DNA of 64,000 nt from NCBI RefSeq assembly GCF_036429475.1, contig NZ_CP144125.1:558001-622000 (forward strand), in the 5' to 3' direction. The translations under genes were made by a program, and so were the position numbers. Below the pieces are notes generated by a model. The model made no database searches. It saw only the letters and a list, made by a program, of their open reading frames with translations, and was not told where the DNA came from. The DNA is from Halalkalicoccus sp. CGA53. GTDB lineage: Archaea; Halobacteriota; Halobacteria; Halobacteriales; Halalkalicoccaceae. Positions 9,401-17,596 of the stretch are shown piece after piece (position 1 is the stretch's first letter; every line of letters begins with the position of its first letter).

Positions 9401-9989
9401 GGACGTCGTCGACCGCTACCCCCTCGAGTTCTACGAGGCCACCACGAGAATGGCCGATCCCGGGGAGGTCGAGATCCAGATCGCCGAGGAGAGCCTGGGG
9501 ACGGACAAGGAGTATACGGGCTTCCGCCACACCCACGAGACGAGGGACATCCACATGGGGCCGGCGCTCTCTGCGTACAAGACGCTCGGGCCGATGATGG
9601 AGAAGATGGACGCACAGCTCGAACTCGCCCGCAAGCTGCGGGCCGTCGACGAGACCGACGTCGCCGAGCGCGTCATCGAGTACCACTTCCTCCCCGACCT
9701 GATCGGCAACCTCCGGGCCTTTTCCAGCCAGACGACGCGCTGTCTCGGCTGCGGGGAGAAGTTCCGGCGGATGCCGCTATCTGGCGACTGCCCCGAGTGT
9801 GGCGGGGACGTCACCCTCACGGTGCACCAGGGCTCGGTCTCGAAGTACATGGACCACGCGATCAGGGTCGCCGAACAGTACGACTGCCGGGAGTACACGA
9901 AACAGCGCCTCTACATCCTCGAGAAGACGTTGGAGAGCGTCTTCGAAGACGACACGAACAAGCAGTCGGGTATCGCGGACTTCATGTGA
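6426..9989 (+). CDS. polC: DNA polymerase D (family D) large subunit DP2
   Basis: A 1187-residue catalytic subunit of the archaeal replicative polymerase D. The N-terminus ([25 protein letters not shown]) and [28 protein letters not shown] near 138-165 are invariant in the family. An acidic linker (about 280-315) follows, then the double-psi beta-barrel region with [37 protein letters not shown] near 939-975, containing the catalytic acidic residues. A CxxC..CxxC zinc module is near 700-740 (CVDCDDF, CPSCDG, CEDCEID, CPRCE), and a C-terminal one is [14 protein letters not shown]. No intein is present. The GC and codon use of codons 926-950 differ sharply from the rest (see the separate entry). 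Confidence 0.97.
   Translation: [1187 protein letters not shown]
9199..9275 (+). other. AT-rich atypical-codon tract at the polC intein insertion site
   Basis: About 25 codons of polC use GCT, GTT, GGA, TAT, CCA, TTT, GCA, CGT, AGG, AAT, TGT and CTT, which the rest of the gene almost never uses. The encoded protein remains perfectly typical ([13 protein letters not shown] then CDGDEDC). The tract is centred on the N/C junction at 9242/9243, where, as I recall, inteins are inserted in polymerase D of Pyrococcus and of several haloarchaea. It is intein-free here. The contrast is directly visible; the history of intein homing or loss is inferred. Confidence 0.6.
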
Positions 9990-10077
9990 GCCGATACGGG
10001 TCGATCGTCGGATCGTTCCCGAAACCACACGGCGGGCGAGCGTAACAGATACGATACCGCGTCACAATCTAGCACGT

Positions 10078-11049
10078 ATGAGCACCGAGAGCGAGGCGAC
10101 CCCTCGGTACCACGGGCTCTCGTACGAGGAGTTCGGCGAGCGGATCGCCCACCTGAAAGCGCGTTACGCCGACTGCGACCTCTGTGCGTACGACTGTCGG
10201 GTCGACCGCACCGCGGGGAACGTCGGGACGTGCCAGGTCGACGATACGGTGTACGTCTCCTCGTACTTCCCACACTTCGGCGAGGAAGAGCCCCTCAAAG
10301 GCTGGAACGGGAGCGGGACGATCTTCCTCGCGAACTGTAACATGAAGTGTGTCTTCTGCCAGAACTTCGAGACGAGCCACGAGGCCCGCGGCGAGCCGGC
10401 GACGGCCGAGGAGATCGCCGAGATGGCGCTCTCGCTCCAGGCCCGCGGGTGCCACAACGTCAACTTCGTCTCGCCGACGCACCACTCGCCGCACCTGGTC
10501 GAGGCGGTCTGGATCGCCCGCGAACGCGGGCTCGACGTGCCGGTCGTCTGGAACTGCGGCGGCTACGAGCGGCGGGAGATCCTCGAACGCCTCGAGGGGA
10601 TCGTCGATATCTACATGCCGGACGTGAAGTGGTCGGACGACCGATCGGCCGCGCTCTACTCGAAGGCGCCGGGGTACTGGGAGAACGTGAAGAGGTCGTT
10701 GCGGGAGATGCACCGGCAGGTCGGCGACCTCCGCATCGACGATCGCGGGCTCGCGACCGGCGGCCTGCTCGTCCGACACCTCGTGATGCCGAACCACGTC
10801 GAGAGCGCGAAGGGCGTGATGGAGTTCGTCGTGGAGGGGCTCTCCGAGGACACGTTCGTCGATGTCATGGCGCAGTACCAGCCGTACTACAAGGCCGAGA
10901 GCGAGGAGTTCTACGACGACATAAACCGTCGGATCACGGCCGAGGAGTACCGCGAGGTGGTCGAACACGCCCGCACGGTCGGCTTGGAGCGCCTCTACCT
11001 CGACGAGTCGATGCTCGCCGATCGACCCGGTTTCTTCGATCTCTTCTGA
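10078..11049 (+). CDS. Radical SAM protein, PflA-like (COG1313-type)
   Basis: A 323-residue radical SAM enzyme. The CxxxCxxC cluster motif is CNMKCVFCQNFE near residues 91-98, preceded by FLAN. An N-terminal cysteine group (CDLCAYDCRVDRTAGNVGTC, about 37-56) may bind a further metal. Downstream are VSPTHHSP, VVWNCGGYER, VDIYMPDVKW and RHLVMPNHVESAKGVM, the conserved blocks of the pyruvate-formate-lyase-activase-related family found in archaea. The substrate is not known. It starts at ATG 10078, about 90 nt after polC on the same strand, with an independent promoter possible. Length is normal for the family. Confidence 0.88.
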   Translation: MSTESEATPRYHGLSYEEFGERIAHLKARYADCDLCAYDCRVDRTAGNVGTCQVDDTVYVSSYFPHFGEEEPLKGWNGSGTIFLANCNMKCVFCQNFETSHEARGEPATAEEIAEMALSLQARGCHNVNFVSPTHHSPHLVEAVWIARERGLDVPVVWNCGGYERREILERLEGIVDIYMPDVKWSDDRSAALYSKAPGYWENVKRSLREMHRQVGDLRIDDRGLATGGLLVRHLVMPNHVESAKGVMEFVVEGLSEDTFVDVMAQYQPYYKAESEEFYDDINRRITAEEYREVVEHARTVGLERLYLDESMLADRPGFFDLF

Positions 11050-11125
11050 CGGGACGGTGCTAACCGAGACGGTTCTCCGGCGTTCGCGGTCCAGAGTTAA
11101 TAGCTCACGCGTCGTCTCGCTCCCC

Positions 11126-11416
11126 ATGGCGGGAGAACGCTCGGAGGTGAAGATCGGTGCAACGCTCTACGACGAAGAGGGGAACGAAGTCGGGAGGGTG
11201 CGGGGGTTCGATCAGGACGGGATCTACGTCACGACGCGGGAGGGGATCGCCTCGCTCTCGGTCGAACACGAACGATCGGTGCCCGAGTTCGGCGAGGCGG
11301 AGCTGGTCTGGCGCTGTGGGATCTGCGGGGAGATGGGCGAGATAGTGGCGCTTCCCGATTCGTGTCCGTCCTGTGGCGCCGAGCGGGAGGAGCTGTACTA
11401 CTGGACCGAGGACTGA
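11126..11416 (+). CDS. Small rubredoxin-like zinc-ribbon protein (haloarchaeal DUF7130-like)
   Basis: A 96-residue protein with two parts. Residues 1-55 look like a PRC-barrel-like strand set (VKIGATLYDEEGNEVGRVRGFDQDGIYVTTREG). Residues 60-96 form a zinc ribbon or rubredoxin knuckle pair: WRCGICGEMGEIVALPDSCPSCGAEREELYYW. Homologues are annotated as rubredoxin-like in haloarchaea. Rubredoxin proper uses CxxCG..CPxCG to bind iron; here zinc is equally possible, so electron transfer is not proven. ATG 11126 is chosen because the fold starts there, although the frame is open to 11057. Confidence 0.75.
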   Translation: MAGERSEVKIGATLYDEEGNEVGRVRGFDQDGIYVTTREGIASLSVEHERSVPEFGEAELVWRCGICGEMGEIVALPDSCPSCGAEREELYYWTED

Positions 11417-11441
11417 TCCCTTCCCCGTGCGACCATCGGGT

Positions 11442-12332
11442 ATGGAGGTCGTCGTCCTCGGCGCGGGGAGCCTCGGGAGCCTCGTCGGAGGGCTGCTCGC
11501 GCGCGAGCACCGGGTGACGCTCGTCGGCCGCGACCCGCACGTCTCGGCGGTCGAGCGCGATGGGCTCCGGGTCGTCGGCGAGGTGGAGCGCGAGGTGAAC
11601 CCGCGCGCGACGACCGACGGCACCGGTCTCTCCGGGGATCTCGCGATCGTGACGGTGAAGGCGTTCGATACCCCGGAAGCGGCGCGGGTTCTCGCGACCG
11701 GCTCGTTTCGAACCACGCTCTCGCTGCAGAACGGGATGGGAAACGAATCGGCCCTGACCGACGCGCTCGATTCCGCGGTCCTCGCGGGGACGGCCAGCTA
11801 CGGGGCCGTACTCCGCGAACCGGGACTCGTCGAGTGTACCGGGATCGGCGAGGTAGCGATCGGCCCTCCTGGGGGTGGCGAGAGTCCCGTCGCGGAGCGG
11901 GTCGGGGCGGCGTTTCGTGAGAGCGGGATCGGCTGCGAGGCGTCAATGGAGATGCCGCGTCGACTCTGGGAGAAGCTCGCGGTGAACGCCGCGATCAACC
12001 CGGTGACTGCCCTCTCCGGTGCCGAAAACGGAGCCGTGATCGACGGACCGCTCGCCCCTGTGGCGGAAGCGGCCGCCCGGGAGACGGCGGCGGTCGCGCG
12101 CGACGATGGCATCGACCTCCCGGAGGAACGAACGCTCGACGCATTCACACGAGTCGCTGGCGACACCGCACGGAACACCTCTTCGATGGCACAGGACGTG
12201 GCCAACGGGAGCGAAACCGAGATCGACGCGATCAACGGCTACGTCGTGGATCGGGCGAACGGACCGGTACCAGTGAACGAGACGCTGACGGCGCTCGTCA
12301 GGGGCTGGGAACGGGAAAAGGGACTTCGTTAG
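11442..12332 (+). CDS. panE: 2-dehydropantoate 2-reductase family protein
   Basis: A 296-residue ketopantoate-reductase family enzyme; the family reduces 2-dehydropantoate to pantoate with NADPH in coenzyme A synthesis. It begins with the Rossmann motif VVVLGAGSLGSLVGG, followed by VTVKAFDT, the LSLQNGMGNE block near 90 and LWEKLAVNAAINPVTALSGAENGAV near 175-200, which holds the catalytic lysine and asparagine of the family. The C-terminal part includes NTSSMAQDVANGSETEIDAINGYVV, the usual active-site segment. It follows the zinc-ribbon gene by 25 nt. Its stop overlaps the convergent NifU gene by 4 nt. Archaea may use other enzymes for pantoate, so the substrate is family-level. Confidence 0.85.
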   Translation: MEVVVLGAGSLGSLVGGLLAREHRVTLVGRDPHVSAVERDGLRVVGEVEREVNPRATTDGTGLSGDLAIVTVKAFDTPEAARVLATGSFRTTLSLQNGMGNESALTDALDSAVLAGTASYGAVLREPGLVECTGIGEVAIGPPGGGESPVAERVGAAFRESGIGCEASMEMPRRLWEKLAVNAAINPVTALSGAENGAVIDGPLAPVAEAAARETAAVARDDGIDLPEERTLDAFTRVAGDTARNTSSMAQDVANGSETEIDAINGYVVDRANGPVPVNETLTALVRGWEREKGLR

Positions 12333-12685
12333 AACGGGGCCTGCGGACCTTCGTCGTCGTCGCTGGTCTCGCCGGGGAACGAGGGGCTCATACCGCCGCC
12401 ACCCATCCCGTCCATGCCGCCGCCCATCCCCGTGTCGGCGTGGACACGGTTGATCTCGGGGATCTCCTTCACCATCCGGCTCTTGATCGCCTGGATCGTC
12501 ATCGGGGAGATACCACAGCCCGAACAGGCGCCGCCGAGCATGATCGTGACCTCGCCGTTCTCCCGATCGAGGTCCTGAATCGCCGCGCTACCGCCGTGCA
12601 TCTGGATCTGCGGGAAGTTCCGGCGCAGGAAGTTCATCACGCGCTGTTCGAGGTCGTCCTCCGGCTCCTGGGATTCCGTGCTCAT
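12329..12685 (-). CDS. NifU C-terminal-domain iron-sulfur scaffold protein
   Basis: A 118-residue protein with the NifU C-terminal (Nfu) fold. VMNFLRRNFPQIQMHGGSAAIQDLDRENGEVTIMLGGACSGCGISPMTIQAIKSRM contains the CxxC of Nfu scaffolds, which receive and pass on [4Fe-4S] clusters. The C-terminus is a Gly/Met-rich tail (repeats of GMGGG) followed by an acidic end; such a tail is frequent in haloarchaeal copies. ATG 12683-12685 begins the conserved part. It is convergent with panE. Given the many FeS proteins encoded in the window, a role in cluster delivery fits but is general. Confidence 0.88.
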   Translation of the reverse strand: MSTESQEPEDDLEQRVMNFLRRNFPQIQMHGGSAAIQDLDRENGEVTIMLGGACSGCGISPMTIQAIKSRMVKEIPEINRVHADTGMGGGMDGMGGGGMSPSFPGETSDDDEGPQAPF

Positions 12686-12734
12686 GGGTGCGGGTAGGGT
12701 GCGGGCACTCTTAGCCCTTTGGACCGGTTCGAGA

Positions 12735-13052
12735 TCAGCCCTCGAATCCAAAGACGCGACGGTGTTCGCGTTCGAGCCGGTCGACGTAGGTATCCAGTAC
12801 CTCCTCGAACCGGTCGCGATCGACCGCGATTCCCATCCGCTCGTAGGGATCGTCCGGGAGGTCGATGCTGAACTCGCCGTCGCCCTCGTAGCGGGGCTCG
12901 CTCTCGTTCAACACGAACTGGTCGATGCCGTGGATCAGTTCGGAGTCGTAGCGCTCGTTCATGTACTCGAACGCCTGCTTGTACGCCCGCTGTAGCTCGT
13001 TGAAGTAGTGGACGTACTTCTCCTCGAACTTCTCGGGGTCGAACTCGGCCAT
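12735..13052 (-). CDS. Conserved haloarchaeal protein (DUF5783-like)
   Basis: A 105-residue soluble acidic protein: AEFDPEKFEEKYVHYFNELQRAYKQAFEYMNERYDSELIHGIDQFVLNESEP, then DDPYERMGIAVDRDRFEEVLDTYVDRLEREHRRVFGFEG. It is mostly helical by composition. It resembles the haloarchaea-wide DUF5783 family; function unknown. The reading frame is open to 13133, but ATG 13050-13052 is where conservation begins. It is the gene upstream of the NifU protein on the same strand (50 nt). Confidence 0.75.
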   Translation of the reverse strand: MAEFDPEKFEEKYVHYFNELQRAYKQAFEYMNERYDSELIHGIDQFVLNESEPRYEGDGEFSIDLPDDPYERMGIAVDRDRFEEVLDTYVDRLEREHRRVFGFEG

Positions 13053-13427
13053 ACACGGGACTCTCGGCCGTCGTGAGCATAAGTCGGACGAAGTTCGCCA
13101 CGACGTTCGAACCCCCGGATGGCGGGAACGCACGGTATGGGATCGATCGTCCCCTAGACCGATCCGACAGAAGCCTCCGTGGTGACGACGAGGGAACGAC
13201 TGTCATAAACCGAATGTGGAGATACAGAATCGCAGTCGAAGGTCGCGGACCTTACCGTTCGTCCAACCGCGGTGGTCGTCGAGAGGGTTCGATCCACGAA
13301 TCCATCGAAACCAGAGGCGACGGTCGAGTGGGCCGATCACAAGCGGTCGAGGCTGGGAGCTCGTGTAACAGACTGCGCCCCGTTGGACAGGAGTATACGT
13401 CTGCGAGAGTGTCACACGACACACCCA
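13053..13427. other. Intergenic region between divergent genes
   Basis: About 375 nt between the DUF5783-like gene and the broken hydrolase. Open frames here are only extensions of the hydrolase frame or its antisense. No RNA gene, repeat or clear terminator was seen. Confidence 0.5.
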
Positions 13428-14343
13428 ATGACGACTCCAGAACGAAGTCCGTTCTCCGGGTTCACGCGGCACCGGGCCGATCGACGGACCGAGGCGATAT
13501 CGCTCGCAGACGGCCGGACCGTGTCGTACGTGGACTGCGGGGATCCCGGCGGCGAGGTCCTCTTTTACTTTCACGGAAGTCCCGGGAGCCGGTACGAGGG
13601 CTGGTTCTTCGACCGCCCAGCCAGGACCCAAGGCTACCGCGTAATCGCCCCGGATCGGCCCGGAATGGGGTGGAGCGACTACGACCCGGGCTACGCTTCT
13701 CGGATACACCGCCGACGTCACCGAGATTGCGGATGCGCTCGGCGTCGAGCGCTTCGGTCTCCTCGGACTCTCGGGCGGCGGGACGACCGCGCTCTCGTGT
13801 GCGAGTGCGCTGGCACACCGCGTCACGACGCTCGGACTGGTCTGCAGTTGGGCACCTGTCGGTGTCGAGTCGGATCTGGCCGCTCGACTCGCACCGCTCG
13901 ACCGAGCGTACATGCAACTCTCGAGGCTAGGTCCGGTCCCCTTCGTCCCGGCGTTCGCGGTCGTCGGCCTCGCGGCCCGGTATCTGTCGGCCGAGACGTT
14001 CACACGGAAACTCCTCTCGAGATCGCTCTCGAAGGCCGATCGACGCCTGCTGAGCGACCCCGACCTCCGGCGCGTTCTGAGCGAGGACACGCGCGAATCG
14101 TTTCGGACGGGGTTCCGTGGTCCCGCTCGTAACGCGTATCTCAGGTACCGACCGTGGGGCTTCGACGTCGCCACCGTGGAGTGTCCGGCCGTCGTTCACC
14201 ACGGTACCGACGATAGCTTCGCTCCGTACCTGTTCGGCGAGTACCTCGGTGACGAGTTACCGGACGCGACGCTGTATCCGTATCCATGGGGTCATCTGCA
14301 GTTTTTCACCGAACAGGAAACCGTGCTAGCCTCGCTTCGGTAG
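13428..14343 (+). pseudogene. Alpha/beta hydrolase broken by a single frameshift
   Basis: The N-terminal frame reads MTTPERSPFSGFTRHRADRR..ADGRTVSYVDCGDPGGEVLFYFHGSPGSRYE..YRVIAPDRPGMGWSDYDPGYA. The rest lies in the +1 frame: LGYTADVTEIADALGVERFGLLGLSGGGTTALSCA, then the lid, HHGTDDSFAP and PWGHLQFF. Together they give a ~305-residue hydrolase with oxyanion HGSPGS, nucleophile elbow GLSGGG, catalytic Asp in HGTDD and His in GHLQ. The shift is near 13694-13702 (one extra base, 916 nt in total). All catalytic residues are intact, so the break is recent, programmed or a sequencing error. Confidence 0.8.
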
Positions 14344-14594
14344 AACCGCTCCTGGGGTCGTGTCGACAACCGTTTCGACCGGTATCGCTGGGTATCACGG
14401 CGAGTCAACCTCGTCGCGGTAGTCGTCACAGTCGTACTCCCGGACCACGACTTCCCTCAGGGAGCGATTCTCTATCGTCGTATCCAGTTTATCGTGGGAC
14501 ATGTATCGACCGGAGGATCGATCCGCGTCGTGATGGAGTACGACAGAAACACACCTCCGGCGGGTCCTCCGTACCGGAAACCGCGAAAACGGAC

Positions 14595-14957
14595 TCAGCT
14601 CGACGTGCGATAGAGGTAGACCAGGACGAGAATCAGCCCGACCTGTGCGACCTTGTCACCCAGGTGTGAGGGCGGGATCTCGCCAGCCGAGATCCGCTCC
14701 AAGTTGAGCGCGATCCAGAGGACGATCTGGACGCCGGTGTAGGGGATTCCGACGAGGTAGAGCAGCCGTCGCCGGTAGTCGATGAGGAGGAGTACGACCG
14801 CGCCGGCGAACCCCGTCCCCGCGAGGATGAAGAGGATACCCATGGGATGGGGGAGGAACCCGACACCGAGAACGAGGTGGACGCCCGCGCTGACGAGCGC
14901 GAGCGCGATACCAAGCCAATGCACTGTCGAGAGCGTGCCGAGCGAGAGCGACACCAT
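14595..14957 (-). CDS. Small four-helix membrane protein, haloarchaeal
   Basis: A 120-residue protein with four predicted transmembrane segments: VHWLGIALALVSAGVHLVLG, MGILFILAGTGFAGAVVLLL, LLYLVGIPYTGVQIVLWIAL and VAQVGLILVLVYLY. The motif RRRLLYLVGIPYTGVQIVLW recurs in haloarchaeal proteins of unknown function (possibly DUF7475). ATG 14955-14957 is preferred to the GTG two codons upstream. No neighbour suggests a role. The 250 nt between it and the broken hydrolase hold nothing recognisable. Confidence 0.7.
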   Translation of the reverse strand: MVSLSLGTLSTVHWLGIALALVSAGVHLVLGVGFLPHPMGILFILAGTGFAGAVVLLLIDYRRRLLYLVGIPYTGVQIVLWIALNLERISAGEIPPSHLGDKVAQVGLILVLVYLYRTSS

Positions 14958-15021
14958 GTCCACTCATTCGTGGCGATCGGACATCAACCCGGGCACGGAA
15001 GGGTCCCGACGAGGGACGCCG

Positions 15022-16431
15022 CTACCGCAACTGCTCGCCGACGAGTCGATCCAAATGGCCGACGAACTCGCGCTCGCGTCCCGTCGGGATCGTCGCGCCG
15101 GCGGCCACGTCGTGACCGCCTCCGTCACCCTCCACCGCCCGGGCGGCCTCACCGACCGCCGCCGAGAGGTCGAGGCCACGGCCGACGAGCCCGCGCGTGC
15201 CACGGGTGGAGACCTTCGTCTCCTCCTCGGACTTCGCCGCGAACGCCACGATCGGCTTCCCGTAGCTGATCCCGCCGCTTCCCATCGCCATGCCGGCGAC
15301 GATACCGACGATCGTGTCCGGGATCTCGGTACCTGCATCGAACCACTGGACGTACTCTTCGTGGGTGACGCCGGTCTCCTCGACGAGGCGGACCCCCGAC
15401 GAGAGGTTCCGGCGGTGTTCTCCGAGAAGTTTCCGAGCCGCCGCGAGCGCCCCGTCACGGTCGCCCAGACAGACCGCGAGGCCGACGTCCGCCCGATCGT
15501 ACCGCGCCGTCGCGTTCAGCAGCGTGGAGAACTCGCTCGCGTCGCGCAGCTCCGTTCCCGCTTCTTCCTCACTGAGGGTGTACGTCGTCCCGACGAGCGT
15601 CTCGATCTTCTCGGAGGGGACGCCGCGCGTGATCGCGTGTCGTAACAGCGCGCTCACGACCCGCTGTCGTTCGTCTCCGCCCAGGTCGACCCAGCAGCGC
15701 CACCCGTCCCCCGCTTTCAGATCGAGCCCGAGACCGTCGAGAAAGCGGATCGTCCCCGCCGGATCGTTCGAGACCCCGGGGATACCGAGGTCACCAGTGT
15801 ACTCGAGCAGTTTCGGCAGCGGACGGGTCTGCGTGCCGTAGAGCGCGAGGTCGGTGCCGGCGTCGATCACGCCCGCCTCGACCGCCTCGGCGACGATTCC
15901 CGCGTTCGCGCCGTGGAGTTCGCCGTCGCTCGCCTGCATGTCGCCGACCGCGCCGACGATCGCGAGGGCGGCGAGGTCCCGGTTGTCGTGGCCGTTCTCG
16001 AGCGCGCGTGCGAGCACGTAGCTCGCGCCCGCCCCCGAGAGCTCCGACGCCCCGTCGATCCCCTCCAGGAGCGGGTTGAGGTGACAGTCGGTGTCGGCCT
16101 CTGCAGGCTGGTGGTGATCGCAGATCACGGGTGTGAACGCTCCCTCTCGCTCGTACTCCGCGATGAGGTCTAGCTGGCCGCTGCCGAAGTCGGTGAACAG
16201 CACCGTCTCGTACTCGCTCGCGGCGATGCCCTCGATCACCTCGCTATCGAGCTGTTTCGCGAACGTCGCCTCGAAGTCGATTCCCGCCCGCGAGAGCGCC
16301 CCCGCGGCGACGCCCGCGCTCGTCAGCCCGTCGGCGTCGATGTGCGAGGCGAGCAGCACCTCGTCGGCTGCGCGGAGCGCCTCCGCACAGCGATCGGCGC
16401 GCTCTCGGAGTTCGGGAACCGGACCGTCCAT
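15022..16431 (-). CDS. DHH/DHHA1 phosphoesterase, archaeal RecJ-like (GAN-type) exonuclease
   Basis: A 469-residue DHH-superfamily protein. Motif I is LLASHIDADGLTSAGV near 25-40, motif II VLFTDFGSGQLD near 80, motif III VICDHHQPAE near 105 and motif IV IVGAVGDMQA near 160. The DHHA1 domain includes GSGGISYGKPIVAFAAKS, VSTRGTRGLVGRGLDLSAAV and the substrate-binding EGDGGGHDVAAGA near the C-terminus. Archaeal RecJ homologues degrade single-stranded nucleic acid 5'-3' or 3'-5', and one type binds GINS in the replisome. Which type this is cannot be decided. The frame is open to 16500; ATG 16429-16431 (MDGPVPELRERAD) is chosen from the position of the fold. Confidence 0.88.
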   Translation of the reverse strand: MDGPVPELRERADRCAEALRAADEVLLASHIDADGLTSAGVAAGALSRAGIDFEATFAKQLDSEVIEGIAASEYETVLFTDFGSGQLDLIAEYEREGAFTPVICDHHQPAEADTDCHLNPLLEGIDGASELSGAGASYVLARALENGHDNRDLAALAIVGAVGDMQASDGELHGANAGIVAEAVEAGVIDAGTDLALYGTQTRPLPKLLEYTGDLGIPGVSNDPAGTIRFLDGLGLDLKAGDGWRCWVDLGGDERQRVVSALLRHAITRGVPSEKIETLVGTTYTLSEEEAGTELRDASEFSTLLNATARYDRADVGLAVCLGDRDGALAAARKLLGEHRRNLSSGVRLVEETGVTHEEYVQWFDAGTEIPDTIVGIVAGMAMGSGGISYGKPIVAFAAKSEEETKVSTRGTRGLVGRGLDLSAAVGEAARAVEGDGGGHDVAAGATIPTGREREFVGHLDRLVGEQLR

Positions 16432-16517
16432 CTGGCGGATCTGGGGCGCGCTCGTATGTAAACTCCCGCATCGGCGCGGACCGGACGGGTTTTTTCCCAC
16501 CCCTCCGAACGGGTGGT

Positions 16518-16853
16518 ATGAGCGACTCCGCAGAGTCGAGTCTGATCCCGACGCTCGCGCGCGTCGGCTCGGTCGCGCTCGCCGTCGCGCTCGTCCTCTC
16601 GACCGGCTTCCTCCTCTCTGAGGGCGGTCTCGCCGCGGCGGTTCCGGGACTGCTCGCGACGGCGATGGCGCTCGTACTCGTCTACGGCGTCTTCACCGGG
16701 CAGCTGTTCGAGCCGCGGGTGCAGGTCGCCTTCTTCGTCGGCGTCGGCGCCTGGGCGGGCTACAACTACCTCGTCGCCGATGGCGGCGCGATCGACCTGC
16801 TCCTGCTCGCGCTCGCGACCCTCGTCGTCGCCCAGCAGGCCAGAAAGCTCTAG
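16518..16853 (+). CDS. Small membrane protein, function unknown
   Basis: A 111-residue protein with four hydrophobic segments (VGSVALAVALVLSTGFLL, AAVPGLLATAMALVLVYGVF, QVAFFVGVGAWAGYNYLV, AIDLLLLALATLVVAQQA). It starts at ATG 16518, divergent from the RecJ-like gene, and is convergent with hemD with a 4-nt overlap of the stops. No family was recognised. The ~86 nt upstream intergenic region would hold both promoters. Confidence 0.65.
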   Translation: MSDSAESSLIPTLARVGSVALAVALVLSTGFLLSEGGLAAAVPGLLATAMALVLVYGVFTGQLFEPRVQVAFFVGVGAWAGYNYLVADGGAIDLLLLALATLVVAQQARKL

Positions 16854-17596
16854 CCGTAGTACGTCGGCGCGGCGCGTTCGACCGCCTCGCAGGCAAGTGC
16901 CTCGAACGTCGCCCGTTCCGGGACGACGTCCACCGCGATCCCCAGCCCCTCTGCCGTCTCCCGCGTCGGCTCGCCGATCACCCCGATGACGGCGCGCTCC
17001 AGTCCGGCGAGCGCGTCCTCTCTCACTCCCCGTTCCTCCGCCGATTCGAGGAAGTGTTCGACCGTGAGCGAGGAGGTGAACAGCGCCGCCTCCAGTTCGC
17101 CCGTCGCGGCGCGTTCGGCCGAGACGCCCGCACCCTCCGGCACGACGAGTTCGTAGAGGACGGTCTCGTGGACGTAGCCGCCACACTCGTTCACCCCGTC
17201 GGTGAGGACGGGGCTCCCGTGGTCGCTCCTCGCGACCTCCACCGTCCGTCCCGGAACCCGGTCGCAGAGCGCGTTGACGAGGCCCGTCGAGGAGAACACG
17301 TCGGGGACCAGATCGACCCGGTATCCCGCCTCGCGGAGCGTCCGGGAGGTCCGCTCGCCGATCGCACAGACCGACGTTTCGCCTGCGTCCCACTCGGCAT
17401 CCGAAGCGAGTTCGACGCCCGTCTGGCTCGTGAATATCGTGTACGCCGCGTCCTCTCGCGGACTCGACCCGGTCGGACGTACTTCGAGCATCGGGTCCGG
17501 GACGGGGATCGCGCCGAGCGATTCGAGCAGGTCGATCCCCTCGGCGAGGCGCTCGTCGTCCGGGCGGAAGAGCGCGACGCGCACCTCCTGACTCAT
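16850..17596 (-). CDS. hemD: Uroporphyrinogen-III synthase
   Basis: A 248-residue enzyme that closes and inverts ring D of hydroxymethylbilane to give uroporphyrinogen III. Sequence is poorly conserved in this family; visible marks are VRVALFRPDDERLAEGIDLLESLGA at the start, AYTIFTSQTGVE near 52, CAIGERTSRTLREAGYRVD near 75, ALFTSSLTVEHFLESAEERG near 155 and VIGVIGEPTRETAEGLGI near 185, matching the two-domain HemD pattern. It is third in the hemC-cobA-hemD operon; its ATG overlaps the cobA stop (ATGA). Position and order make the call much safer than sequence alone. Confidence 0.92.
   Translation of the reverse strand: MSQEVRVALFRPDDERLAEGIDLLESLGAIPVPDPMLEVRPTGSSPREDAAYTIFTSQTGVELASDAEWDAGETSVCAIGERTSRTLREAGYRVDLVPDVFSSTGLVNALCDRVPGRTVEVARSDHGSPVLTDGVNECGGYVHETVLYELVVPEGAGVSAERAATGELEAALFTSSLTVEHFLESAEERGVREDALAGLERAVIGVIGEPTRETAEGLGIAVDVVPERATFEALACEAVERAAPTYYG

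Noticed and set aside
13080-13200. Possible tRNA because of GTTCGAACCCC
   Set aside because: No cloverleaf with acceptor and anticodon stems could be drawn around it.
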